Shown here in pieces: positions 13,313 through 18,869 of a stretch of DNA of 18,869 nt (within the stretch, counting starts at the first letter, position 1; every line of letters begins with the position of its first letter). Both the position numbers and the translations under genes were made by a program. The notes beneath the pieces are model-generated. The model saw only the letters and a list, made by a program, of their open reading frames with translations. It was not told the DNA's origin and did no database searches. The stretch covers positions 1 through 18,869 of the forward strand of contig CAMNNR010000007.1 in NCBI GenBank assembly GCA_946545675.1, given 5' to 3'. This stretch comes from an uncultured Thermoplasmata archaeon. GTDB lineage: Archaea > Thermoplasmatota > Thermoplasmata > Methanomassiliicoccales > Methanomethylophilaceae.

Positions 13313-13826
13313 GCATGGTCAAGACGAACTGCTTCACAGCCGATGCGTCAACAGCATTCCGGTCGGTATCACCGATCAAAAGCTCTCCCTTCCAATCGGA
13401 TTTGAGAGTCATCGCAGCGGATTTCAATTCCGAAAGAGCGTGACCGAATACTGGTTTCTGACTCCCTGCACAGATGATCCCGCAGACCCCGGTCGGATGA
13501 TCCCTGTGTGTGAACCAGTAGGGGTTGAGCCTGTCTATGTACTTCTTCATGACAGATGATACCCCGTTGAACCTGAGCGGAGTGGCCAGGACCAAGAGGT
13601 CTATGCCTTCCATCTCAGAGAATAAAGCATCCGTACCATCGTCCATCACACACCTTCCCGTCTCATGGCAGGACCGGCACCCATTGCAATCCTTCATGTC
13701 GATGCCGTAGAGGTCTATGAGCTTGGCATCGTGTCCTCTGTCGATACATTCCTGCAGAAAAGAATCCGCAGCAAAGTAGGTATGCCCAGTCGTATTTCCG
13801 CTGGCACAGAGGACAAGAACGCGCAT
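13299..13826 (-). CDS. Second iron-sulfur flavoprotein / NADPH-dependent FMN reductase-like protein
   Basis: 175 residues, flavodoxin-like fold. MRVLVLCASGNTTGHTYFAA holds the FMN phosphate loop. Cys47-x2-Cys50-x2-Cys53-x5-Cys59 has exactly the cluster spacing seen in the flavoprotein at 5590-6126. LATPLRFNGVSSVMKKYIDR is the second flavin-contact region. The family passes electrons to small acceptors; the substrate is not known. The TATA box is about 25 bases before the ATG and no Shine-Dalgarno sequence is seen, so it is probably leaderless. It is divergent from egsA across 56 bases and the two appear to share the TATA region. The 3' end overlaps the convergent gene by 14 bases. Confidence 0.86.
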   Translation of the reverse strand: MRVLVLCASGNTTGHTYFAADSFLQECIDRGHDAKLIDLYGIDMKDCNGCRSCHETGRCVMDDGTDALFSEMEGIDLLVLATPLRFNGVSSVMKKYIDRLNPYWFTHRDHPTGVCGIICAGSQKPVFGHALSELKSAAMTLKSDWKGELLIGDTDRNAVDASAVKQFVLTMLNSR

Positions 13827-13847
13827 ACCTTGACATTCTGACCTACC

Positions 13848-13857
13848 CTTTTATAGT
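13848..13857. promoter_or_regulatory. TATA element shared by divergent flavoprotein and egsA genes
   Basis: The + strand CTTTTATAGT reads ACTATAAAAG on the minus strand. It is about 25 bases from the flavoprotein ATG (13826) and about 30 from the egsA ATG (13883). No second good TATA box is visible in the 56-base gap. Confidence 0.5.
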
Positions 13858-13882
13858 TTTCAAGTGATTACGCATCGTTACA

Positions 13883-14950
13883 ATGGAAGAAGATTTCCTT
13901 AAAGTTAGGGCAATGAACTTCCCCCGCAGCATCATCCTCGGCCACGGAGTCATCCAGCAGACCGCGGAGGTGTGCCGCACCCTCATGTTCGGACACGAGG
14001 GGCTCATCATTACGGGGGAGCAGACCTACGAGGCAGCAGGTAAACTCATCGAGGACCAGATGACGGATGCAGGCTATGCCATGTCCAAGGTCTTCACCGG
14101 CGGTACGAACCAGGACAGCATCGACAAGGCCATAGAGGCTGCCAGGAAATCCGAGGCCAAATTCGTTCTAGCGATTGGGGGCGGAAGCAAGATCGACACC
14201 GCCAAGATGGTGGCCAAGGAAACAGGTCTCCCCTTCGTCAGTATCCCTACTTCGGTGGCACACGATGGTGTCTGCTCCGACAGGGCATCCATCAAATCCA
14301 AGGAGGGAACACCCCTGACTGTACAGGCAACCCCTCCCACCGCCATCCTCGGAGATACCGAGGTCATCGTCAAAGCACCCTTCAGGTACCTCGCCTCCGG
14401 GTGCGCTGACGTCATATCCAATCTCACAGCCCTCAACGACTGGGACTTCGCAAGGAAGATCCGCGACGAGGTGTTCAGCACCTCCGCTTACGCACTTTCC
14501 AAGTACGCGGCTGACAGCATCCTCAAGTACGCACCGGTCATCAGACCCGAGATGGAGGAAGGTGTCTGGTACGTCCTCAAACCTGTGGTAGCTTCCGGGA
14601 CCTCCATGTGCGTGGCAGGTTCATCCCGCCCCACCAGCGGTTCGGAGCACATGTTCTCCCATGCCCTAGACCTCCTGCACCCCGGCAAGGCGATGCACGG
14701 CGAGCAGTGCGGAGTGGGCTGCATCATGATGATGCACCTGCAGGGTGGGAACTGGAAACAAATCCGCGATGCACTGAAGAACATCGGGGCACCCACCACC
14801 GCTTCCGAACTGGGTCTCTCCGACGAGGACGTCATCGACGCACTGGTCGCAGCTAACAAGGTCAGGAAGGATAGGTTCACCATCCTCGGCGATAATGGAC
14901 TCACCCGCAACGCGGCTATCAACCTCGCACGCACCACGGGGGTGATCTGA
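13883..14950 (+). CDS. egsA: sn-Glycerol-1-phosphate dehydrogenase
   Basis: 355 residues, the archaeal G1PDH length. It reduces dihydroxyacetone phosphate to sn-glycerol-1-phosphate, which sets the stereochemistry of archaeal membrane lipids. The NAD(P)-binding GGGSKIDTAK (99-108), SVAHDGVCSDRAS (124-136) and the zinc ligands Asp176 (GCADVISN), His256 (GSEHMFSH) and His272 (MHGEQCGVG) are all present. It belongs to the iron-dependent alcohol dehydrogenase fold. There is no Shine-Dalgarno sequence before the ATG; a TATA element about 30 bases upstream suggests a leaderless or nearly leaderless mRNA. The stop overlaps the UPF0179 ATG by one base (TGATG), so the two are coupled. Confidence 0.96.
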   Translation: MEEDFLKVRAMNFPRSIILGHGVIQQTAEVCRTLMFGHEGLIITGEQTYEAAGKLIEDQMTDAGYAMSKVFTGGTNQDSIDKAIEAARKSEAKFVLAIGGGSKIDTAKMVAKETGLPFVSIPTSVAHDGVCSDRASIKSKEGTPLTVQATPPTAILGDTEVIVKAPFRYLASGCADVISNLTALNDWDFARKIRDEVFSTSAYALSKYAADSILKYAPVIRPEMEEGVWYVLKPVVASGTSMCVAGSSRPTSGSEHMFSHALDLLHPGKAMHGEQCGVGCIMMMHLQGGNWKQIRDALKNIGAPTTASELGLSDEDVIDALVAANKVRKDRFTILGDNGLTRNAAINLARTTGVI

Positions 14951-15381
14951 TGGCACAGCCCCTCATCACACTGGTTGGCGAGGAAATCGCGAAGGAAGGC
15001 AAGGCATTCGTCTTCATGGGCGAACAGCTGGTCTGCTCCGAGTGCAAACTCAAGAACATCTGCCTCAACCTGGAGAAGGGTTCGAGGTACAAGATCGTCA
15101 AGGTGAGGGATCCCCAGCACGACTGCGAACTCACCGAGGGCAAGGCACGCATCGTAGAGGTGGAGAAGATGTCCCGCACCGTCTGCGTGGACAAGAAGTA
15201 CGCCATCGACGGCTCGTTCATCACCTTCTTCCCGTCAGGCTGCGGACAGCCCGGCTGCCCCCACTACCACATGTGCAACCCCGATGGGATCGAGAACGAA
15301 TCCAAGGTCAAGATCCTCTCCGTTGGTGAGAAAGCCAAGTGTGCGATCGGGGAGAACAAGATAGTCGTCGAACTGTCCTGA
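14950..15381 (+). CDS. UPF0179 family protein, cysteine-rich
   Basis: 143 residues, matching the archaeal UPF0179 family in length and pattern. Nine cysteines stand out: Cys29-x2-Cys32-x5-Cys38, Cys59, Cys79, Cys98-x4-Cys103-x5-Cys109 and Cys131. The two clusters could bind an iron-sulfur centre or zinc. The function of this family is not known to me. The ATG overlaps the egsA stop by one base and GGTGAT lies just upstream inside egsA, so translation is coupled to the lipid enzyme. A strong hairpin terminator follows. No membrane segment is visible. Confidence 0.9.
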   Translation: MAQPLITLVGEEIAKEGKAFVFMGEQLVCSECKLKNICLNLEKGSRYKIVKVRDPQHDCELTEGKARIVEVEKMSRTVCVDKKYAIDGSFITFFPSGCGQPGCPHYHMCNPDGIENESKVKILSVGEKAKCAIGENKIVVELS

Positions 15382-15411
15382 GTCCTTTCCGGAAAATGTC
15401 GAAAGATAATT

Positions 15412-15435
15412 GCCGTCCGTTGCCGGACGGCTTTT
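15412..15435 (+). terminator. Terminator of egsA-UPF0179, possibly bidirectional
   Basis: A perfect 8-bp stem GCCGTCCG/CGGACGGC with loop TTGC is followed by TTTTGAGTTTT. It lies between convergent UPF0179 and purC. On the minus strand it is 9 bases past the purC stop but is followed by only a mixed AT tract. Confidence 0.8.
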
Positions 15436-15443
15436 GAGTTTTA

Positions 15444-16346
15444 TCAGAACTTCTCCCCGGTGATCCTCTCGTACATATCGACGTAGAGTTTGCTCACACG
15501 GTCGATGATGTCCTGGGGGAGAGCGGGGATGTCAGGCTCGGGCTCGCCTTTTTCGCGGGCGTCGTACAGGGCCTTGTGATAACCGGTCTCGCGGTAGTAC
15601 TGCCTGACGAACTCCTTGGAAAGCTCCACGATGTTGCCCTTGGCATACTCCTCTGCGTCCCACCAGCGGTCCTCATCGAGGGTTCCGAAGGTGTCGATGA
15701 CCATGAGCTTCCTGTCCTTGTCGAAGGCGTACTCCTTCTTTCCGTCGCAGTGGATGAGGTTCCTCTTGCCTGCCTCGCGGGCGATGATCTCATCGATCTT
15801 GAGGGTGGTGGCGACTATGTTGTCGTACTCCGCGTCGGTGAGTCCGGCCATCTTCTTGGCCTCCTCGGTGGTGAGGTTCATGTCGGTGGCTTCCAGCTTG
15901 GTGGTGCACTCCACGAAAGGCTTGGGGAGTTTCTCTCCCTTCTTCACCTCGTGTCCGGGCTCGAAACCGAGGTCCTCGGGCTTCACCTTTCCGGACTTCA
16001 GCCTGTCGAGGAGGGAACCTGCGGCGTAGTACCTGCAGATGACCTCGAGGGGGATGAGATAGTTCTTGGTGTTCCCGTCGATCTTGGAGTAGTCGCGGAT
16101 GATCTGCACGCGCTTCACATCCATCCTGTCCTTGGAGGGCTCGGAGATGAAGTGGTTGTTGATGCCTTCCTTGGTCAGCAGGTTGAACCAGTACTTGGCG
16201 GTCCTGCAGAGGGTCTCTCCCTTGTGGGGGATCATGGAAGGGATAATCTTGTCGAAAACGGAGATGTGGTCGGTGTACGCGAACTCGAGGGTGTCGTCGT
16301 CGATGGCGTAGACCTCTTTCACCTTACCGGTCATGATGTGCTGCAT
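15444..16346 (-). CDS. purC: SAICAR synthase (purine biosynthesis)
   Basis: 300 residues. It joins aspartate to CAIR with ATP in purine synthesis. Family motifs are GKVKEVYAIDDDTLEFAYTDHISVFD at the N-terminus, IPHKGETLCRTAKYWF, CRYYAAGSLLDRL, VECTTKLEATD and VIDTFGTLDEDRWWD near residue 225. The length is somewhat above the about 240 of bacterial PurC and nearer the longer PurC type. The TATA box is about 22 bases before ATG 16346; a second in-frame ATG at 16334 (MTGKVKEVY) is an equally plausible start if the mRNA begins slightly downstream. No Shine-Dalgarno sequence is obvious for the first. It is a single-gene unit divergent from the gene at 16438. Confidence 0.95.
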   Translation of the reverse strand: MQHIMTGKVKEVYAIDDDTLEFAYTDHISVFDKIIPSMIPHKGETLCRTAKYWFNLLTKEGINNHFISEPSKDRMDVKRVQIIRDYSKIDGNTKNYLIPLEVICRYYAAGSLLDRLKSGKVKPEDLGFEPGHEVKKGEKLPKPFVECTTKLEATDMNLTTEEAKKMAGLTDAEYDNIVATTLKIDEIIAREAGKRNLIHCDGKKEYAFDKDRKLMVIDTFGTLDEDRWWDAEEYAKGNIVELSKEFVRQYYRETGYHKALYDAREKGEPEPDIPALPQDIIDRVSKLYVDMYERITGEKF

Positions 16347-16364
16347 ACCCTCTGATAATCGCGC

Positions 16365-16373
16365 GCATATATA
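16365..16373 (-). promoter_or_regulatory. TATA box of purC
   Basis: The minus strand reads TATATATGC-type sequence centred about 22 bases before the ATG at 16346 and 34 before the ATG at 16334. Confidence 0.55.
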
Positions 16374-16388
16374 CGCTTAAGGGAGAGG

Positions 16389-16398
16389 GGTTAAACAC
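16389..16398 (+). promoter_or_regulatory. TATA-like element for the gene at 16438
   Basis: GGTTAAACAC lies about 45 bases before the ATG, predicting a leader of about 20 bases. It is weaker than the other promoters in the window. Confidence 0.35.
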
Positions 16399-16437
16399 TA
16401 GTTCACCCATCCAGGGGAACGTTTCAGAAGGTATCGG

Positions 16438-16869
16438 ATGGCCAGGAAAGGGTTCTTCAGCGGCATCAACGGACAATCATACGATGACTTTATCAGAGAC
16501 CAGGAGGCGGAAAGGAAGGATGTCTTCCCTAGAAGCGAACCGGCTCCGGAACAAAGACCCAGAGAGCCTGTCGTATGCGACAACTGCGGTTCCGAGGTCG
16601 ACAGCGATACCGCTGCTCAGCCTGAGAACAGTCCTGAGGCCACCGGTGCTTTCGGTATATTCATGGTGATCTTCGGCTCCGTCTTCGTCTTCTTCGGTTT
16701 CATCCCCATGATCATAGGATTCATCATAGAGGAGCCCCTGATGATATTCATCCCCATGATCTTCGTCATCGTGGGGATAGCGATTATCATCTTCGGATCC
16801 CACGTTTACGCTCACAGGGACAATCCTGACCTGGTATCGATCAGTGTCGAGAAGACAGGAAAAGAATGA
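16438..16869 (+). CDS. Small two-helix membrane protein with one CxxC, unknown function
   Basis: 143 residues. A polar N-terminal region (1-68) holds a single Cys47-x2-Cys50 pair (VVCDNCGSE) that looks like half of a zinc ribbon, and a Pro/Glu-rich stretch. Two very hydrophobic helices follow at about 71-96 and 101-121, separated by EEP, then a charged tail. This arrangement, a short cytosolic metal-ribbon-like head plus a helical hairpin, is common in archaeal proteins of unknown role; I do not recognise the family. The ATG has a modest Shine-Dalgarno sequence (AAGGT, about 7 bases upstream). It converges with the symporter gene. Confidence 0.8.
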   Translation: MARKGFFSGINGQSYDDFIRDQEAERKDVFPRSEPAPEQRPREPVVCDNCGSEVDSDTAAQPENSPEATGAFGIFMVIFGSVFVFFGFIPMIIGFIIEEPLMIFIPMIFVIVGIAIIIFGSHVYAHRDNPDLVSISVEKTGKE

Positions 16870-16883
16870 TGACCCAGAAGTCA

Positions 16884-16899
16884 GGAACCTTATGGTTCC
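16884..16899. terminator. Hairpin between convergent genes
   Basis: The stem GGAACC/GGTTCC with loop TTAT sits 15 bases after the 16438 gene stop. There is no T-run on either side, so a terminator role is tentative. Confidence 0.35.
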
Positions 16900-16922
16900 C
16901 GACCCCAGGGCCGGTTAGAGTT

Positions 16923-18563
16923 TCACTGAGCCGCGGGCTCTGAATCGTTGGTCCTGCCGGTGTTCTTGTTGACCAGCCTCATCACCACGAAGACGATGAT
17001 GGACAGGGGCAGAGCCACGATCATGGGGTCGCAGAATGCGAGCCAGGTTCCGGGGAACAGCACCTGGGAACCGGTGATCCACTGACAGACAGGCATGAAG
17101 ACCGACATGGAACTGTTGATGAACAGCGCCCAGAACAGGTAGGAGACAGTACCGACCACGATGCTGGCCAGTGCAGCCATCTTGTCAGGGGTTCCCTTAC
17201 AGTACAGTCCGTGGACGAAAGCGGGAAGGAGTGCTGCAGCGGTCATTCCCATGAAGAGGGAAGTGGCCTTGGCGATGATCTCCTTGGGCATCAGGTAGCA
17301 GTAGAGGACCACCAGCACCATCATGACCGCGGTGACGATCCTGTTGACGCGGACGCTCTGGGAATCCTTGTTCGACTTGGTCCTGCGGTTGACGAGGAGT
17401 GTGTAGACGTCGTATCCTCCGGCGGCTCCGATGGTGTGCATCAGTGCACTGATGGTAGAAATGCTGGCACATACGAGGGAGAGGAGGAACAGGCAGACGA
17501 AGAAGTCGCCCCCGAAGATGCCGTTGAACACCTCGAGGATGTACTGGGGCACGATGAAGTCGGTTCCCAACCCAAGGCTTGACACCCAGGTGTTGGCAGC
17601 CATACCGTGTTCGTTGACAAAGAAAACGTTGGAGAGTGCACCGCAGGTGTAGGCACTGCCGACAATCAGGAGCATGAATATACTTCCGACGATGAGAGAG
17701 CGGTTGAGCATCTTGTCATCCTTGGCGGACATGAACCTCACGATTAGCTGGGGCTGGGTAAGGACACCGAGTCCGACGCCCATCAGGAAGGTCGTGACGA
17801 CCAGCATCCATTCGTTGCTTCCGAACTCCGCAACCTCGGTCCAACCGGTGAATCCGGGCAGGACACCGGAAGCGAGACCGGTATCCATTTCGCTGAGGGC
17901 GGTGAAGGCCTCGTTGACTCCGCCGAGAGTGGAGAAGGTAACGATGAGGATGACCGCCATACCGGCGAACATGATGGCCGCCTGCAATGCATCGTTGTAC
18001 ATGACGGCGATGATTCCGCCGTATACGACGTAGACTCCCACGATCACTGCGAGGATGATCAGGATGGCATCGTAATACTCGGTGAGTCCGGTCAGGACAG
18101 CGACGGAGTTCACTCCGCCCTTGAGGACGGCCGCACAGTAGATGGGCATCATCACGATGATGAGCACGGCTGTGAATCCACGGATGCCTTTGGAACAATA
18201 CATCTTTCCGAGAAGATCGGCAAAAGTGGATGCACCGAGCTTCTTTCCGACCTTCCTGGTGCGGGGACCGAACACGAGGAAGGCGACGAAGAGACCCACG
18301 AAGAGGTTCAGGAAGCACAGCCACATCAGGGTCAGACCGTGAGTGGCTGCCTGTCCGCCGAATCCTATGACCGCGGATGCCGAAAGGAAGGTGGCACCGT
18401 AGGAGAGACCGATGATTATCGGGTTGGTCTTGTTCCTTCCCAGCAGGAATTCGCTGTTGTTCTTCGTGTTCCTGTACCCGTAGATTCCGAGGAAGATCGT
18501 CACTGCTGCGAATATCACGAGCATCACGGTGAAGATGGGTATGGAGACTCCTTCCGCCGCCAT
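16923..18563 (-). CDS. Sodium:solute symporter family transporter
   Basis: 546 residues from ATG 18563. Roughly 13 hydrophobic helices, typical of the SSS family, are visible. Features include an N-terminal helix, then YGYRNTKNNSEFLLGRN, a Gly/Ser-rich second helix (LSYGATFLSASAVIGFGGQAATHG), GASTFADLLGKMY, VYVVYGGIIAVMYNDALQAAIMF and GVLTQPQLIVRFMSAKDDK. These match proline/pantothenate/acetate-type symporters that use a sodium gradient. The substrate cannot be told. The start was chosen because ATG 18563 overlaps the stop of the 44-residue membrane microprotein by one base (TGATG). A GTG one codon earlier is possible but less likely. The C-terminal tail is short and polar. Confidence 0.93.
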   Translation of the reverse strand: MAAEGVSIPIFTVMLVIFAAVTIFLGIYGYRNTKNNSEFLLGRNKTNPIIIGLSYGATFLSASAVIGFGGQAATHGLTLMWLCFLNLFVGLFVAFLVFGPRTRKVGKKLGASTFADLLGKMYCSKGIRGFTAVLIIVMMPIYCAAVLKGGVNSVAVLTGLTEYYDAILIILAVIVGVYVVYGGIIAVMYNDALQAAIMFAGMAVILIVTFSTLGGVNEAFTALSEMDTGLASGVLPGFTGWTEVAEFGSNEWMLVVTTFLMGVGLGVLTQPQLIVRFMSAKDDKMLNRSLIVGSIFMLLIVGSAYTCGALSNVFFVNEHGMAANTWVSSLGLGTDFIVPQYILEVFNGIFGGDFFVCLFLLSLVCASISTISALMHTIGAAGGYDVYTLLVNRRTKSNKDSQSVRVNRIVTAVMMVLVVLYCYLMPKEIIAKATSLFMGMTAAALLPAFVHGLYCKGTPDKMAALASIVVGTVSYLFWALFINSSMSVFMPVCQWITGSQVLFPGTWLAFCDPMIVALPLSIIVFVVMRLVNKNTGRTNDSEPAAQ

Positions 18564-18697
18564 CACTCATCACTCTCGTCGTCTGAGCTCAGATTCTTTG
18601 ATTTGAATCCCACGTAGCAGCATGCTATCACTGTGAGGAAGCAGCCGATGTAGGAACCGATGATCCATGGGTTTGTCAGTCCGAAGAATGTTATCAT
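18563..18697 (-). CDS. Membrane microprotein, probable symporter small accessory protein
   Basis: 44 residues, overlapping the symporter start by one base (TGATG). It begins MITFFGLTNPWIIGSYIGCF, has one hydrophobic helix (about 11-31, with Cys19, Cys26 and Cys27) and ends in a charged tail (KSKNLSSDDESDE). Very small proteins with the pattern G(L/I)xxPWxxxxYxxC followed by a single helix are known directly upstream of SSS transporters in archaea and bacteria, and this one fits that pattern from memory. It probably binds or stabilises the transporter. GGGGA about 11 bases upstream is a weak Shine-Dalgarno sequence. Confidence 0.75.
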   Translation of the reverse strand: MITFFGLTNPWIIGSYIGCFLTVIACCYVGFKSKNLSSDDESDE

Positions 18698-18711
18698 GTT
18701 AGTTTGTCCCC

Positions 18712-18728
18712 GTGCTAATTGTTAGCAC
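18712..18728 (-). promoter_or_regulatory. Inverted repeat at the predicted start of the symporter transcript
   Basis: Perfect 7-bp arms GTGCTAA/TTAGCAC with spacer TTG lie next to the predicted transcription start (about 18730) and just before the GGGGA of the microprotein. It may be an operator or a 5' mRNA hairpin. Confidence 0.5.
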
Positions 18729-18750
18729 TTAACACATCCGTATGGATAGG

Positions 18751-18761
18751 TGATATATAAC
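18751..18761 (-). promoter_or_regulatory. TATA box of the microprotein-symporter operon
   Basis: The minus strand reads GTTATATATCA, predicting a start near 18730 and a leader of about 33 bases. Confidence 0.65.
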
Positions 18762-18793
18762 TTGTATTCGAGAGTTAACTGTGTTTCGCTTAC

Positions 18794-18869
18794 TCACATC
18801 TGCATAATCTGCTTTGGAGTCTTGACATAATCCGGATAGTCGGAGGGAAAGTCCGCAATGTTGTCCGTA
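18794..18869 (-). CDS. C-terminal end of an unidentified protein (5' part outside window)
   Basis: A minus-strand frame enters from the right edge and ends with TGA at 18794-18796. Its last 24 residues are TDNIADFPSDYPDY then VKTPKQIMQM. The Asp/Tyr/Pro-rich composition looks like a real protein end, and the other frames here look less protein-like. The gene lies upstream of the symporter operon on the same strand, but the TATA box between them suggests separate transcription. The family cannot be identified from this fragment. Confidence 0.55.
   Translation of the reverse strand, partial: TDNIADFPSDYPDYVKTPKQIMQM

Noticed and set aside
1..18869. CRISPR arrays, tRNA or rRNA genes, insertion sequences, prophage or defence systems
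   Set aside because: No regularly spaced repeats, cloverleaf-like segments, transposase or phage proteins were seen on either strand.

Overview
This window is chromosomal DNA from a euryarchaeal-type archaeon. The genes themselves show this: archaeal Pth2 peptidyl-tRNA hydrolase, archaeosine tRNA-guanine transglycosylase with a PUA domain (TgtA), the KEOPS subunit Pcc1, sn-glycerol-1-phosphate dehydrogenase (the archaeal lipid enzyme), a UPF0179 protein and SAICAR synthase. AT-rich TATA boxes lie about 22-30 bases before many start codons. Every coding region whose end can be read stops with TGA, none with TAG or TAA. That fits a pyrrolysine-using lineage such as Methanomassiliicoccales (Thermoplasmatota), but the lineage is an inference. 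No rRNA, tRNA, CRISPR array, insertion sequence or phage gene was seen.

Layout. 1-763 (+): the end of an unknown gene, overlapped by a TenI/ThiE-family gene. 750-1124 (-): pth2, converging on it. 1209-3002 (+): a Sel1-repeat protein and a small hypothetical, each with its own promoter. 3105-5598 (+): tgtA followed by a PAP2 phosphatase. 5590-10947 (-): a tightly packed leucine operon read as leader peptide, leuA, leuC, leuD, leuB, pcc1 and an iron-sulfur flavoprotein. 11121-11891 (-): a Lys/Glu-rich coiled-coil protein and a desulfoferrodoxin, each with a promoter and a terminator. 12053-13312 (+): a four-helix membrane protein and an unknown protein. 13299-13826 (-): a second flavoprotein, divergent from egsA-UPF0179 (13883-15381, +). 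15444-16346 (-): purC. 16438-16869 (+): a small membrane protein. 16923-18697 (-): a sodium:solute symporter preceded by a 44-residue membrane microprotein. 18794-18869 (-): the C-terminal end of another gene.

The most interesting signal is in front of leuA. The transcript leader carries a 13-codon open frame with a strong Shine-Dalgarno sequence. It reads MICNILPGLLLLE and ends 34 bases before leuA. Seven of its 13 codons are Ile or Leu, including four Leu codons in a row. Nearby inverted repeats could switch exposure of the leuA ribosome-binding site. This looks like a leader-peptide attenuator for branched-chain amino-acid synthesis in an archaeon. A 14-bp perfect palindrome also abuts the TATA box of the same promoter.

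Other regulatory signals are a 29-bp interrupted palindrome covering the tgtA start codon, inverted repeats at the promoters of three other units, and one TATA element apparently shared by divergent genes. Two gene classes can be told apart: apparently leaderless genes with TATA about 22-30 bases before ATG and no Shine-Dalgarno sequence, and genes with a longer leader, most of which carry GGTGA or GGAGG. Several start codons were re-assigned on this basis (leuA, leuC, the coiled-coil protein, the symporter).
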